A stretch of 37,964 nucleotides of DNA, from assembly GCA_007694945.1 (NCBI GenBank), contig REER01000074.1, forward strand, positions 1-37,964, in the 5' to 3' direction. The DNA is from Paracoccaceae bacterium. Lineage in GTDB: Bacteria; Pseudomonadota; Alphaproteobacteria; Rhodobacterales; Rhodobacteraceae. The notes beneath the pieces are model-generated. The model worked only from the letters and a program-made list of their open reading frames with translations, ran no database searches and was not told the DNA's origin. The position numbers and the translations under genes were made by a program. How positions within the stretch are numbered: position 1 is the first letter of the stretch; every line of letters starts with the position of its first letter. This document shows positions 1 through 15,688 of the stretch, in pieces.

Positions 1-1042
1 GCATCAGGATGTCCGAGATCATGCGGCACTTGACCGGGTCTCCGATCATGACCGGGATGATATGGCTCTCATTTGCCATATGCGGAATGCCCTTGGCATC
101 AAGCCGCGCGCGCAACCGCGCGACGCGGTCGCGCTGTGCCATCCGTTCGCTGTCGGACTGCTTCAGATGCCGGATCGAGGTCGTCGCGGCTGCGGCAACA
201 GCGGGTGGCAATGCTGTGGTAAAGATGAAACCCGAGGCAAAAGAGCGGATGAAATCGCACATCGCGGTCGAGCCGGTGATATACCCGCCCATCACGCCAA
301 ATGCCTTGCCCAAAGTGCCCTCGATCAGGTCGATCCGGTGCGCCAGCCCGCGCTCCTCCGAGATGCCACCACCGCGCGGCCCATACATGCCGACCGCATG
401 CACCTCATCCAGATAGGTCAGCGCACCATGCGCCTCGGCCACCTCGACGATCTCGCGCATGGGGCAGATATCGCCATCCATCGAATAGACGGATTCAAAC
501 GCCACGATCTTGGGCCGGTCGCCCACGGCTTTCAGCTTGCGGTCCAGATCGCGCCAGTCATTATGCTTCCACAGCACCTTGTCCGCGCGCGAGTGGCGGA
601 TGCCCTCGATCATCGAGGCATGGTTCTTCTCATCCGAGAGGATCACCGCATTGGGGATCTTCGCACCCAGTGTCGAGAGCGCGGCCCAGTTCGAGACATA
701 ACCCGAGGTAAAGAGCAGCGCTGATTGCTTGCCATGCAGGTCGGCGAGTTCTTCCTCCAGCACCCGGTGCGCATGATTGTTACCAGAGATGTTGCGCGTG
801 CCCCCCGCACCCGTGCCGCACGCCGCAACAGTACGCACCATGCTATCAACCACTTCAGGGTGATGGCCCATTCCGAGATAGTCATTCGAACACCAGACGG
901 TGACTTCCTGCACACCCGGTCCGTTGAAATGCTTGACCCTTGGGAAGGCTCCGCATTGACGCTCGACCTCGGCAAAGATGCGGTAATTTCCCTCAGACTT
1001 GAGCTTGTCCAGTTCGGCGGCGAAAAGAGCGTCGAAATTCAT
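1..1042 (-). CDS. hemA: 5-aminolevulinate synthase HemA, C-terminus beyond window edge
   Basis: Condenses glycine with succinyl-CoA to 5-aminolevulinate, the first committed step of tetrapyrrole synthesis in alphaproteobacteria; a cytosolic PLP enzyme. Read leftward from the ATG at 1042, the protein begins [20 protein letters not shown] and contains the family segments [14 protein letters not shown] and [11 protein letters not shown]. The PLP lysine lies in [13 protein letters not shown], at about residue 246. The frame is open to the edge, giving 347 of the usual roughly 400-410 residues, so only the C-terminal part is missing. Its ATG overlaps the puhE stop as ATGA, which implies translational coupling and places it at the end of the bchF-to-hemA gene string. 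Many alphaproteobacteria carry a second isozyme (hemT) elsewhere; the PGC position supports the hemA name. Confidence 0.96.
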   Translation of the reverse strand, partial: MNFDALFAAELDKLKSEGNYRIFAEVERQCGAFPRVKHFNGPGVQEVTVWCSNDYLGMGHHPEVVDSMVRTVAACGTGAGGTRNISGNNHAHRVLEEELADLHGKQSALLFTSGYVSNWAALSTLGAKIPNAVILSDEKNHASMIEGIRHSRADKVLWKHNDWRDLDRKLKAVGDRPKIVAFESVYSMDGDICPMREIVEVAEAHGALTYLDEVHAVGMYGPRGGGISEERGLAHRIDLIEGTLGKAFGVMGGYITGSTAMCDFIRSFASGFIFTTALPPAVAAAATTSIRHLKQSDSERMAQRDRVARLRARLDAKGIPHMANESHIIPVMIGDPVKCRMISDILM

Positions 1043-1857
1043 GGGGTCCCCCTCGGGTTCGTTCTTGACTTGCGGGTCGTGGGCGCGGTGATCATCCAGC
1101 GCCAGAGTTTGTCGTCGCGTACGCGCCAGACCATGAACCAGTGTTCCAGAAGTGCTAGAGCGGTGAGCATCGACAGAAGCGTGAAGCCGATGATGCTGCC
1201 CTGGTCGCCCGCCTGTGTGGCGCGCCAGAGCCGTTCGAGAAAACAGCCCACGGCCAGCGAAAGAAGCGTGACCGAGAGCGGAAAGAAGCCGCTGATCGGG
1301 CCTTGGCGGAAGTAGCTGGCCAGATGCGAGAGCGGCGAAGGCAGAAAGTCGGAGTTGATCCGTGGCACGCCAAGATAGAGGTTCAGCTTGGCCGAGATGC
1401 GTGCAAGGAAGAGCACGAGAAAGGTCCAGAGCGCGAACAAGTTCTCTGCACCCCACGCCGTCGTGATCAATGCCACGACGATCCCCGCGAGCAGCAACTC
1501 ATGATAGGCGACGGTGCCGAAGGCGGCCCAGAATCGTGCCTGCGGGCTCAGCCCTGGTGCGCAAACGCGCGTGTTCGGCCCAGTAATGATGCCCGACAGA
1601 AAGGCCAATTCCACCCAGCCCCATAGCGCGAGAGCAGACAGGAAAGCGAGCCAGACCCCTTGCGGGCTGGGGTCGTTCAGTGTGGCACTGACCCCGAGCA
1701 TTCCGAGCGCAAAGAGCGGTAGCGACAGGATCACTGACCAAGCGTGCTGGTCCGGCCCGCCTCGGTCGGCGACATGCACCCGCCACAAGAGGATGCCGGT
1801 CGCGAACCACCACAGGAAGAGCGCGGCAAGGGCAGCGATCCAGGGGGTCTCGAACAT
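1039..1857 (-). CDS. puhE: photosynthetic complex assembly protein PuhE
   Basis: Membrane protein of 272 aa with about seven hydrophobic segments, matching the PuhE family (putative photosynthetic complex assembly protein 2) found between acsF and hemA in Rhodobacter-type clusters. In that family it influences reaction-centre/LH1 assembly and bacteriochlorophyll supply; its biochemical activity is unknown. I chose the ATG at 1857 ([17 protein letters not shown]) over an upstream in-frame start because AAAGGAG lies 6 nt before it. The upstream extension would also run into a strong hairpin. The stop overlaps the hemA start (ATGA). It is separated from acsF by 58 nt containing the 14-bp hairpin described separately. 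Confidence 0.9.
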   Translation of the reverse strand: MFETPWIAALAALFLWWFATGILLWRVHVADRGGPDQHAWSVILSLPLFALGMLGVSATLNDPSPQGVWLAFLSALALWGWVELAFLSGIITGPNTRVCAPGLSPQARFWAAFGTVAYHELLLAGIVVALITTAWGAENLFALWTFLVLFLARISAKLNLYLGVPRINSDFLPSPLSHLASYFRQGPISGFFPLSVTLLSLAVGCFLERLWRATQAGDQGSIIGFTLLSMLTALALLEHWFMVWRVRDDKLWRWMITAPTTRKSRTNPRGTP

Positions 1858-1876
1858 ATGGTACTCCTTTGCGGGG

Positions 1877-1908
1877 CAGTAGGGCCGGGGCAAACCCCGG
1901 CCCTACTG
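1877..1908 (-). other. perfect 14-bp intercistronic hairpin between acsF and puhE
   Basis: The arms CAGTAGGGCCGGGG (1877-1890) and CCCCGGCCCTACTG (1895-1908) are exact reverse complements around a 4-nt loop. On the transcribed strand the structure begins about 7 nt after the acsF stop and ends just before the puhE ribosome-binding site. No U-run follows, so it does not look like a simple intrinsic terminator. A role in RNA processing, 3'-end protection or attenuation is inferred. Confidence 0.85.
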
Positions 1909-1915
1909 AACAGAG

Positions 1916-3010
1916 TCAATAAGCCGGCTCCAGCCGCACCGAGGCCGGGGGCGTGCTCTTCTTCACCGGGATGGTATAGAGCGCCACAAAAGCCCAAGCC
2001 GCAGAGGCCCCTGCGGTGAACTTCGCCATTTTCCCGGCGACGCCGCCCGTTTTCTCGGCGGCTTCTATCTTGCGGAACGCGTGCTCCATCCGCTTCAGGT
2101 TCGGCATCCAGCGCGGGTGGTCGATATCCAGCTCCATCGGGAAGACCTGTTTCGCAATCTCCGAGGTCTTGCGGAACACTTCCTGATCATACCAGTCAAT
2201 ATCGACGCCCAGTGCTTCGTGGAACGCCGGGCGCGCGTGGTCGCGCACATACATGGTCGAATAGACCGCTGTCAGGAAGAAACGGATCCAGAGCTTGTTG
2301 GCGAAACTCTCGGTCAGCTTGGGGTCCGTACGCATGAGAAGCGCAAAGGCCTCGCCATGGCTGAACTCATCATTGCACCACTCGCGGAACCACTTGAAGA
2401 TCGGATGGAACCGCTTGTCGGGGTTCGCCTCGAGGTGCCGGTAGATCGTGATATAGCGGGCATAGCCGATCTTCTCAGACAGGTAGGTGGCGTAGTAGAT
2501 GAATTTTGGCCGGAAATAGGTGTATTTCTTGGCCTTGGTCAGGAACCCCAGATTGACGGCCACGCCCGCCTCGCGCAGCGCGTCATTGATGAAGCCAGCA
2601 TGACGTGCCTCGTCGCGGGCCATGTAGTTGAACAGCTCGCAGATGTCGGGATTGTTGCCGCGGCGCTTCATTTCCTTGTAGAGCACGCAGCCTGAGAATT
2701 CGGCAGTGCAGGAGGACACCAGAAAGTCGATGAACTCACGCTTGAGTTTGGGCTCCATGTTGTCCCAGTCGACCTTGTCCCAATCGGCATTTTTCTTGAA
2801 ATGCCCCTTGTTGGGGTCGGATTTCATCTGCGCGATCAGGGTGTCCCATTCGTCACGCACGGGCGTGACATCGATGCGATCAAGCTCATCGAAATCCGTA
2901 GTGTAGAAACGCGGGTTCAGCAGGGTGGATTCCTGGGCCATCGCGTCAGTGTCGAAGCGATCGCCGATCTCGGCGGCGAGTTCTTCATGTGTGGTTGCAT
3001 GCACGTTCAT
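1916..3010 (-). CDS. acsF: aerobic Mg-protoporphyrin IX monomethyl ester cyclase AcsF
   Basis: Oxygen-dependent oxidative cyclase that forms ring E, converting Mg-protoporphyrin IX 13-monomethyl ester to protochlorophyllide-type product; a diiron monooxygenase. The 364-aa length fits the family. Candidate iron ligands are visible: Glu in TAEFSG (about residue 104), DEARH (133-137) and DEFSH (214-218). The start ATG at 3010 overlaps the stop of the upstream bciE gene (ATGA), so the cyclase and its small partner are translationally coupled. The O2-independent enzyme BchE is encoded in the same window, so the organism appears equipped for ring E formation with or without oxygen. Confidence 0.97.
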   Translation of the reverse strand: MNVHATTHEELAAEIGDRFDTDAMAQESTLLNPRFYTTDFDELDRIDVTPVRDEWDTLIAQMKSDPNKGHFKKNADWDKVDWDNMEPKLKREFIDFLVSSCTAEFSGCVLYKEMKRRGNNPDICELFNYMARDEARHAGFINDALREAGVAVNLGFLTKAKKYTYFRPKFIYYATYLSEKIGYARYITIYRHLEANPDKRFHPIFKWFREWCNDEFSHGEAFALLMRTDPKLTESFANKLWIRFFLTAVYSTMYVRDHARPAFHEALGVDIDWYDQEVFRKTSEIAKQVFPMELDIDHPRWMPNLKRMEHAFRKIEAAEKTGGVAGKMAKFTAGASAAWAFVALYTIPVKKSTPPASVRLEPAY

Positions 3011-3303
3011 ACGCTCATCTCCTCCGAGAACGAGAATTCACAGAGTTCCATGAATTCGAAATCACCTGTCAGCCGGGTCCAAAGCCGCTCCAGCGCGTTG
3101 GCGCGAGTGATGACGGCGGTCCGGTCTTCGCTGATCACCTCACCCCAGGCGGCAAGAACGGGCGGACCCTGAACCTGCACTTCGTCGCCAGGATGGACGA
3201 CAGAGCCGTCATTGAAGCGCACATGGGCGTGGAGGCTTTCAAAGCGGTGGCTGACTTCGACAGTGCAGGGCACGTGGTCGATCTTTCGCGAGAAGAGTGA
3301 CAT
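3007..3303 (-). CDS. bciE: BciE, small auxiliary subunit of the AcsF cyclase
   Basis: A 98-aa soluble protein immediately upstream of, and ATGA-coupled to, acsF. Position, size and residues typical of the alphaproteobacterial open reading frame at this locus (a KIDHVPCTVEVSHRFESLHAHV segment near the start, FEFMELCEFSFSEE near the end) match BciE, which is required for cyclase activity of AcsF in alphaproteobacteria such as Rhodobacter sphaeroides. I see no catalytic motif; a scaffolding or electron-transfer-assisting role is inference. SD-like AAGGGAAT precedes the ATG. A 45-nt gap separates it from puhC. The name rests mainly on locus and my memory of the family, so it is less certain than that of acsF. 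Confidence 0.8.
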   Translation of the reverse strand: MSLFSRKIDHVPCTVEVSHRFESLHAHVRFNDGSVVHPGDEVQVQGPPVLAAWGEVISEDRTAVITRANALERLWTRLTGDFEFMELCEFSFSEEMSV

Positions 3304-3348
3304 TTCGGGATTCCCTTTTTTGTTTTCGTAGTTCCGGTAGTGGTGGTT

Positions 3349-3831
3349 TTAGTCGATCTTCAGAAGCTGCTGGAACGCAGCCAGATTGTCCTGACCGAAC
3401 TGGGTCAGTTCGACCCGGTAAGGGGTCAGCGGGTCGATAGCGGCCAGCCGACCATTCTCGAATTGCACGATTTCGAGTGGCAGGGTCGGGTCGATCCCGT
3501 GGCGGCGGCGCATGGTCATCAGGCCATTCTCGATCACCGTGATGAAGCCGCCATGATTCAGATCAGCCAGCAGGTTGCCCTCGGCATCAAAGACCGAGAC
3601 GGCCTGCGCATCATGGCCGACAAGGCTGATCGTCCAGCTCTGTGCCACGGGGGCCGCAGGCGGGATGGCAACCTGTTCCCGGTTGGTAAGCGTTGCGTAG
3701 CTCACCAGGATCAGTGCCGCGACTGGCAGCGCGAACATCATCCGCACCAGTCCGATGGGGATCATGTCATTGTTGTCTTTCCGCTTAAAACCGGGCTGGA
3801 AGGGCTTTTGCGGATTGGGATCGGTGGTCAT
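3349..3831 (-). CDS. puhC: photosynthetic complex assembly protein PuhC
   Basis: About 160 aa with one N-terminal membrane anchor (IPIGLVRMMFALPVAALILVSYA) followed by a periplasmic domain. This matches PuhC, needed for efficient reaction-centre/LH1 assembly in Rhodobacter. Two starts are possible: a GTG at 3843, overlapping the puhB stop, and the ATG at 3831 (MTTDPNPQKPFQPGFKRK). I favour 3831 because it starts the usual short cytoplasmic tail and has GAGTGAGG about 6 nt upstream. The GTG would add only four residues. It lies in the puhA-puhB-puhC series. Confidence 0.9.
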   Translation of the reverse strand: MTTDPNPQKPFQPGFKRKDNNDMIPIGLVRMMFALPVAALILVSYATLTNREQVAIPPAAPVAQSWTISLVGHDAQAVSVFDAEGNLLADLNHGGFITVIENGLMTMRRRHGIDPTLPLEIVQFENGRLAAIDPLTPYRVELTQFGQDNLAAFQQLLKID

Positions 3832-3839
3832 TTCGGGCC

Positions 3840-4481
3840 TCACTCGGCTGCGACCAGACCGCCTGCCGAGGCAGGGGTCTTGCGTTCAAGAACAGGTTGC
3901 GACACGCGCGCTTCGGCGGCATCGGCGAGGATCTGCGCGACGTGGGCCGCATCAGGGATGCAGCGCAGCGCAGGCTTGGTCACGCGCACATGGCCGGGGC
4001 GGCAATGCGGCCAGAGAACCAGGTAGGAGAATTTCGTCTCTCCCAGCGTTTCCAGCGAAATCGTGCCGGTGCCATTCTTGCTCAAGCTGAGGTCGGCGTT
4101 GGCGATCTGGCGGAAGGGCAGATTCAGCGTCACGTTCAGTGCAGCGCCGATGCGCATGGCCACGCGCGCCGTGGTGATAGTGTAGACTGTGCTACGCGCC
4201 ATGGCGAGGGCGAGCACCGCAATGACAGCCATCGCCGCCGCCCACAGCCCGACATAGGGCAGACCGAAGGCAATCGCGCCCGCCAGCCCCCCATCGATGC
4301 TTCCGACACTTGCGCGCCAGACAACGACTATCGCGAAATAGGCAGTTATCCAGTTTATCTTGAGGGCTTCGCGCCCCAGCTGCCAGGTATCAGGCTGGCC
4401 CTGCCACAGGATGCGTTCATGTTCTGGGGGCCGTTCGGGCAACCCATTTACAGGTTCAAATGCGAAATCATCGTGCGACAT
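3840..4481 (-). CDS. puhB: photosynthetic complex assembly protein PuhB
   Basis: A 213-aa membrane protein with three hydrophobic segments (roughly residues 43-60, 65-85 and 80-100, the latter two closely spaced) and a PH-like domain of the bacterial YdbT/PuhB type in the C-terminal half (STVYTITTARVAMRIGAALNVTLNLPFRQI). PuhB is a dimeric assembly factor acting on reaction-centre assembly and, secondarily, on LH1. The neighbours puhA upstream and puhC downstream match the conserved puhABC order. An AAAGGA-type ribosome site precedes the ATG at 4481. Confidence 0.92.
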   Translation of the reverse strand: MSHDDFAFEPVNGLPERPPEHERILWQGQPDTWQLGREALKINWITAYFAIVVVWRASVGSIDGGLAGAIAFGLPYVGLWAAAMAVIAVLALAMARSTVYTITTARVAMRIGAALNVTLNLPFRQIANADLSLSKNGTGTISLETLGETKFSYLVLWPHCRPGHVRVTKPALRCIPDAAHVAQILADAAEARVSQPVLERKTPASAGGLVAAE

Positions 4482-4524
4482 GGGCCGGTTCCTTTATTCT
4501 TTATGGGTCGTTCTTGGTAGTGGC

Positions 4525-5319
4525 TCAGACCGGATCGGTCAGAGCCTTGCTCAGGGCTTTCAGTTCCGAGGCGCGTTTGTCAGCGGTGTAGAGATAGCCG
4601 CCCGCGACATAGCCCGAGACTTTATCCTCCTCGAGCTTGGTGATCTGCGCGTCCGAGGCAATGACGGGGATCCCCGCAAAGCTAACGGAATCCAGTGCGT
4701 TTACGACCACCCGGTCGGCCTTGATCTTGACCATGGGCATCGGCACCAGCCGTTTTCCACCATCATCGAGGGTGACTTCAAGATAGCGGACCAGTTGTTC
4801 GGGTACGTCCACCCACATGTCGCTGACCTTGCCAGGTGATTTACGGTCATGGCAGACTACCTCTAGCCCGCGCGGATCGCGCCCCGCGGCGACGGCAAAT
4901 TCACCGGCTTTTGCCATCGGTTGGATCTTGGGATGTCCGTGGCCGTCAAGCTCCGGCTCATCGCGCCGCGCCGCCCATGAGGCGGGACCGACCCCGTCCT
5001 TCATAGCGTCACCCGTCGGAGCAAATGGGAAACCTGTCCCGCCCGACGTCGGTGCCAGTGCAAGATCGCGCTTCTCACGCTCGAAATCGGGGGCTTTGTA
5101 TTCGCCGCGCCCGTGGGGGAGATTGAAGGTCTTGGGCTCGGGGATCGACAGCAGTGAATTAGCGTGGCTGCCATCCTCGTTCTCCAGCGGATAGCCTTCG
5201 CGCATGTTCTCGCGCTGGATGTAGTAGACCAGTCCGGCAAAGAATAGCCAGAACAGGTAGAGCGAAATCAGCGCGAGGTCGAAATTGCCGAAGAACAGCC
5301 AGCCATAGGGGGTATCCAT
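4525..5319 (-). CDS. puhA: photosynthetic reaction centre H subunit PuhA
   Basis: The H subunit caps the cytoplasmic face of the L/M core and organises proton delivery to quinone QB. The ATG at 5319 gives [20 protein letters not shown], the conserved periplasmic start and single transmembrane helix, then [15 protein letters not shown] and a roughly 220-residue cytoplasmic PRC-barrel-like domain ending in KALTDPV. At 264 aa the length is normal. A strong AAGGAGG lies 7 nt upstream; a longer in-frame extension is not used because the conserved N-terminus starts here. The partner L and M subunits (pufLM) are not in this window. Confidence 0.97.
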   Translation of the reverse strand: MDTPYGWLFFGNFDLALISLYLFWLFFAGLVYYIQRENMREGYPLENEDGSHANSLLSIPEPKTFNLPHGRGEYKAPDFEREKRDLALAPTSGGTGFPFAPTGDAMKDGVGPASWAARRDEPELDGHGHPKIQPMAKAGEFAVAAGRDPRGLEVVCHDRKSPGKVSDMWVDVPEQLVRYLEVTLDDGGKRLVPMPMVKIKADRVVVNALDSVSFAGIPVIASDAQITKLEEDKVSGYVAGGYLYTADKRASELKALSKALTDPV

Positions 5320-5338
5320 GGGTTTTCCTCCTTGAGGG

Positions 5339-6775
5339 TCAGGTTGGGAAATCGGCAAGGCCGATCCGTTGGTTACGTTGTTCAGGTGTGGTTACGATAC
5401 GGGTCCGAACGAGCGGGCCAAGAATGACAAGCGTCAGGAACAGAAGTGCGATCTCGATATGGTAGACGACGGAATAACCGATATCCGGGGTCATGAGGCC
5501 GGGGCCAAGATGGCCCGCGTTGGCCAGCCCCTGCACTGTATCCCGAATGCCGCCACCGAGCGCTACAGCAACCCCTGCCGCCGTGGCCTGTGCCGCACCC
5601 CAGGCGCCGAGCGCCATGCCGCCGCCAACAATGCCACGCTTGGGCATTTCCATCGCTGCGGTCAGCGTCGCGACCGCGAACAGCCCCAGCCCCAGCCCGA
5701 TGCCCCAGGCACCGGCGAAGAACAGCGGTGTCGAGAGCAACGGTCCGGCGAAGATGACGGCCGCAAAGGCGAAGATGCCGACAAGGATACCACGCGCTGC
5801 CATGCGGAACTGGTCCATGCCATCGGCCAGCCAGCGCGCAGCGAGCCAGAATCCCAATAGCGCGCCAAAGGCCCAGACCGCCGTCAGTGTGGTGGTCGCC
5901 GCGACCGACAGGCCAAGGATCTCGCCGCCATAAGGCTCCAGCAGCACATCCTGCATGTTGAAGGCCAGGCCACCGACAAAGACCACGGCCAAGAGCCGGC
6001 CGGCCTGCCCGCCGCTCGTGTAATCGCGCCACGCATCCTTGAAGGCAGGCTTGGGAGCCTCGCGCTCTGCGCGGGTCATTGGCTTGATCTTTTCCTGCCG
6101 CCAGAGCGCGATGATATTGAGCGCCAGCGTCGCCACGGCACAGCCCTGCACCACCTGGATCAGCCGCAGGTCGCTGAAATCGCGCAGCAGATAGCCCACG
6201 ATCAGCGCAGAAATCGCCATCCCGACGAGGAAGGTCACATAGAGCAGCGCCACTACCCGTGGGCGGGTCTCGTCATCGGCACGATCCGCGGCCAGCGCAA
6301 TGCCCGCAGTCTGCGTCATGTGCAAGCCGAAGCCGGTCATCAGGAAGGCCAGTGCGGCAATAACTTCACCCGCAAACGGTACCTCGTGCACCACGTCGCC
6401 GGTCAAAACCAGGAGCGCGAAAGGCATGATCGCCAGCCCGCCAAACTGCCACAGCGAGCCGAACCACAGATAGGGCACGCGCTTCCAGCCAATCGCCGAG
6501 CGGTGATTGTCCGATTTGAAGCCCAATAGCGCCCGGAACGGCGCGATCAGCACGGGCAGCGCGATCATGAAGGCCACCAGCGAGGCCGCCAGCGACAGCT
6601 CCACGATCATAACGCGGTTGAGCGTGCCCAACAGCAGCACCGAGGCCATGCCGACCGACACCTGAAACAGGCTCAGCCGCAGGATCTGCATCAGCGGCAA
6701 GCCTTCGGAGGACGCGTCCGCAAAGGGCAGCCACTTGGTGCCTATCGATTTGAACATCGACTTGGGGATGATCAT
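5339..6775 (-). CDS. lhaA: LH1 assembly protein LhaA (PucC family)
   Basis: A 478-aa polytopic membrane protein of the bacteriochlorophyll-delivery branch of the major facilitator superfamily (PucC/LhaA). About 12 hydrophobic helices are visible, with the family segments [35 protein letters not shown] and [20 protein letters not shown]. It is thought to deliver pigment to LH1 polypeptides. I chose the ATG at 6775 ([12 protein letters not shown]) because it forms an ATGA overlap with the bchM stop and gives the family length. The next gene, puhA, starts 19 nt after its stop. Confidence 0.95.
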   Translation of the reverse strand: MIIPKSMFKSIGTKWLPFADASSEGLPLMQILRLSLFQVSVGMASVLLLGTLNRVMIVELSLAASLVAFMIALPVLIAPFRALLGFKSDNHRSAIGWKRVPYLWFGSLWQFGGLAIMPFALLVLTGDVVHEVPFAGEVIAALAFLMTGFGLHMTQTAGIALAADRADDETRPRVVALLYVTFLVGMAISALIVGYLLRDFSDLRLIQVVQGCAVATLALNIIALWRQEKIKPMTRAEREAPKPAFKDAWRDYTSGGQAGRLLAVVFVGGLAFNMQDVLLEPYGGEILGLSVAATTTLTAVWAFGALLGFWLAARWLADGMDQFRMAARGILVGIFAFAAVIFAGPLLSTPLFFAGAWGIGLGLGLFAVATLTAAMEMPKRGIVGGGMALGAWGAAQATAAGVAVALGGGIRDTVQGLANAGHLGPGLMTPDIGYSVVYHIEIALLFLTLVILGPLVRTRIVTTPEQRNQRIGLADFPT

Positions 6776-7445
6776 GGCCGCACCCTCAGACATTCCGAGA
6801 TGTAGAACCCGCGCGAGACCCGACCGACCTTTGCCAGCCCGGAAACATCCAGCCGCTTCCAGTCCTGCGGGATCATCGTTGGTGAGCGGTCCGCGCGCGG
6901 AAAGGCCTTCCCCGCGTGCCACATTGCCATCAGCAGCGGAGTGCGCGGTGCAACGGTGAACACCACCTGCCCCACCCGCGCGGCCAGACTGTCAAGGGCG
7001 GACTCGAGGTCGGGCTGTGTGTAATAGATCAGGCTGTCCATCGCGATGACGTGGTCGAAGCGCCCGAGATCGGCGGCCAGCATATCCCCCGCGCGAAACT
7101 CCACCCGCCCCGGCAATCCCTCGGGCAGACGCGTACGTGCGATCTCGACAAGCCTGGGCGAAATATCGATGGCTGTCACATCCGCCCCGCGCGCGGCCAG
7201 TTCCGCACTGGCCGCCCCGGTGCCGCAACCAGCATCCAAGACCCGCGCCCCTCGTAGGTCCTCAGGCAGTTGCCCAAGCATCAGCGCGCGCATCGCATCG
7301 CGCCCTTCGCGAACAGTCTGGCGGACACGCGAGACCGGCGCATCAGAGGTCAGTCGCTCCCAGACCCGCGTTGCCGTGCCATCGAAATAGCTGGCCACGC
7401 GCGTCCGTGTCGCGTCATAGCTGCCGGAGGGAGCGAGGTCACGCA

Positions 7446-7446
<1 letters not shown>
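6772..7446 (-). CDS. bchM: Mg-protoporphyrin IX O-methyltransferase BchM
   Basis: Transfers a methyl group from S-adenosylmethionine to the 13-propionate of Mg-protoporphyrin IX, producing the cyclase substrate. The 224-aa protein shows SAM motif I, VLDAGCGTGAASAELAARG (about residues 69-87), then TAIDIS and the later DMLAADLGRFDHVIAMDSLIYY segment. Its start overlaps the last base of the bchL stop (TGATG), and its own stop overlaps the lhaA start (ATGA). Such coupling is typical of the bchH-L-M-lhaA series in Rhodobacter. Confidence 0.96.
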
Positions 7447-11974
<4,528 letters not shown>

Positions 11975-11985
<11 letters not shown>

Positions 11986-13537
11986 AGTGGGCTTTGGCCT
12001 CGTAGAGGGTGTCAACGGAAATCTCGTGAAGGCCTTTCTCTGAGGCAAATTTTTCAGTGTTGCGCCGCGCCTTGCCGCGCACGAAGAAGGGAATCTTCTT
12101 CAGCTCGCGTTCAGCGCAGGTCAGCCAGATCACGTTATCAGCGGAAGGGGGGGCGGCGGGCGGGGGCGCCGAGCCCCCTTCCGCCGCGGCCGCTGGCGCG
12201 ACCGGCGCCCCGAGGTCGCGGATCTGTGCCTTATGGCCGTGATGCGAAGGGCCAGCTTCATCGTGGAATTCGAAATCCTCACGGAACATCGCAAGAAGAT
12301 GCTCTTCGAGACCCATAACCAGCGGATGGACCCAGGTATCGAACAGGACATTCGCGCCCTCAAACCCCATCTGGGGCGAAAAGCGAGCAGGGAAATCCTG
12401 CACATGGACGGGCGCCGAAATAACGGCGCAGGGGATGCCCAGACGCTTGCCAATATGGCGTTCCATCTGGGTGCCGAGGATCATCTCGGGCGCGGCCTCC
12501 TCGATGGCGCGCTCAACCTCGAGATAATCGTCGGTAATCAGAGCGGTGAGGCCGAATTCCTTGGCCAGCGCGCGCAGGGGCCGGGCCTGTTCGCGGTTGT
12601 AGCAACCCATGCCGCAGACCTCGAAGCCCATTTCGTCGCGCGCGACTTTGGCCGCCGCCATGACATGGGTGCCATCGCCGAACAGGAAGACACGCTTGCC
12701 AGTGAGATAGGTAGAATCAACGCTGGCCGCCCACCAGGGCATCCGCAGGCGAGACTCATCCACAGGCAAGGTGCTGCCCGAGAGCGCACGCACTTCCTCG
12801 ATGAAGGCGCGCGTGGCAATGGCACCGATCGGGATGGTTTTTGTGAAGGGCTGGCCGTGGTCGCGCTCCAGCCAGCGCGCTGCCGATTCGGAAGTTTCCG
12901 GGTAGAGCAGCACGTTGAAATGCGCCTGCCCCATGCGCGCGATATCTGAAGGGCTCGCGCCCATTGGCGCCGCGACATTGACTTCGATCCCCATCTCGGA
13001 CAACAGTCCAGTGATCTCCTGCAGATCGTCACGGTGCCGGAAGCCAAGCGCTGTCGGGCCGAGGATGTTGCAGGTGACGCGGGCCGTGCGCTCCATCGGG
13101 CGGGCCAGCGCGCGGCAAAGCTGCAAGAACGCCTCGTCGCAGCCGAAATTCTCCTTTCGCTGGTAGCTCGGCAATTCAAGCGGAATGACTGGCACCGGCA
13201 GACCCATGGTTTCGGCCAGACCGCCGGGGTCGTCCTGGATCAGTTCTGCCGTGCAGGAGGCGGTGACGAGCAGCGCCTCGGGCTTGAAGCGCTCATGCGC
13301 ATCGCGCGCCGATTGCATGAAGAGCCCGGCTGTGTCGGCGCCCAGATCGCGCGCCTGAAATGTGGTGTAGCTGACTGGCGGGCGGTGGTCGCGCCGCTCG
13401 ATCATGGTAAAGAGCAGGTCGGCATAGGTGTCGCCCTGCGGGGCGTGCAGCACCATATGAAGATCGCGCATGCCGGTGGCGACGCGCATCGCGCCGACAT
13501 GGGGCGGGCCTTCATAGGTCCAGACGGCGAGCTTCAT
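11975..13537 (-). CDS. bchB: light-independent protochlorophyllide reductase subunit BchB
   Basis: NifK-like subunit of the BchNB catalytic component that reduces ring D of protochlorophyllide. From the ATG at 13537 ([22 protein letters not shown], with GGAG upstream) it is 520 aa. The conserved catalytic region and cluster-binding N-terminus are present; in this family an aspartate near residue 36 replaces one cysteine ligand of the NB cluster. A low-complexity Ala/Pro-rich linker ([20 protein letters not shown]) joins the core to the C-terminal PCP-reductase domain ([23 protein letters not shown]). The long N-terminal extension open in the same frame was rejected because it overlaps bchN and is unlike BchB. 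The gene ends inside the bchH start region. Confidence 0.96.
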
Positions 13538-13583
13538 GGCAGACTCCGGATATTGAGTTTTTTCGGCAAGAAAATGAGGCGAG

Positions 13584-15361
<1,778 letters not shown>

Positions 15362-15394
15362 GTGGCAGCCCCCAAAAACGCGATTCTTGCCCAA

Positions 15395-15424
15395 AGCTTA
15401 GCGCTGGACAGCGCAAAGTGTCAA
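15395..15424 (-). promoter_or_regulatory. candidate sigma-70 promoter of the bchF operon
   Basis: On the leftward strand TTGACA (15424-15419), an 18-nt spacer and TAAGCT (15400-15395) form a reasonable -35/-10 pair. The -35 hexamer lies inside the PpsR box at 15419-15436, so PpsR binding would block RNA polymerase. The bchF ATG is at 15361, leaving a short leader. Confidence 0.55.
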
Positions 15425-15436
15425 TTATAATTTACA
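15419..15436. promoter_or_regulatory. PpsR/CrtJ box upstream of bchF
   Basis: TGTCAATTATAATTTACA is a perfect TGT-N12-ACA palindromic operator with an AT-rich centre. It lies in the 327-nt region between the divergent bchF and ppaA genes and overlaps the -35 element facing bchF. Confidence 0.85.
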
Positions 15437-15560
15437 CTATTGTAGTGGTAAGTCGGCAAGAATTTTTTACATCCTGGCTTCATGTATGGGGCAGAATAGT
15501 CAATAATAGTTGGAGTATTTCACTCAGCTATCGCATGAGATCAGTTGATGCGATCAGAGG

Positions 15561-15578
15561 TGTAAGTTTCTTTTGACA
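15561..15578. promoter_or_regulatory. PpsR/CrtJ box upstream of ppaA
   Basis: TGTAAGTTTCTTTTGACA fits TGT-N12-ACA exactly. It is 142 nt from the bchF box, on the ppaA side of the divergent region and about 110 nt before the ppaA ATG. This suggests PpsR controls its own antagonist, perhaps with looping between the two boxes. The rest of the 15362-15688 region shows no gene. Confidence 0.8.
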
Positions 15579-15688
15579 TTCATCTCCAATACTGCGACGC
15601 TTATAGCCGCTTCATGCCATGGCGAGTCGATATGGAGACGCAGCCGGTGCAAAAGTCGAATAACTGCTACGGGGGATAGTGGGGAGCC

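Noticed and set aside
15441-15458. Third possible PpsR box, TGT-N12-GCA, beside the bchF box
   Set aside because: One mismatch in the key ACA half and only 4 nt from the exact box; not supported without binding data.
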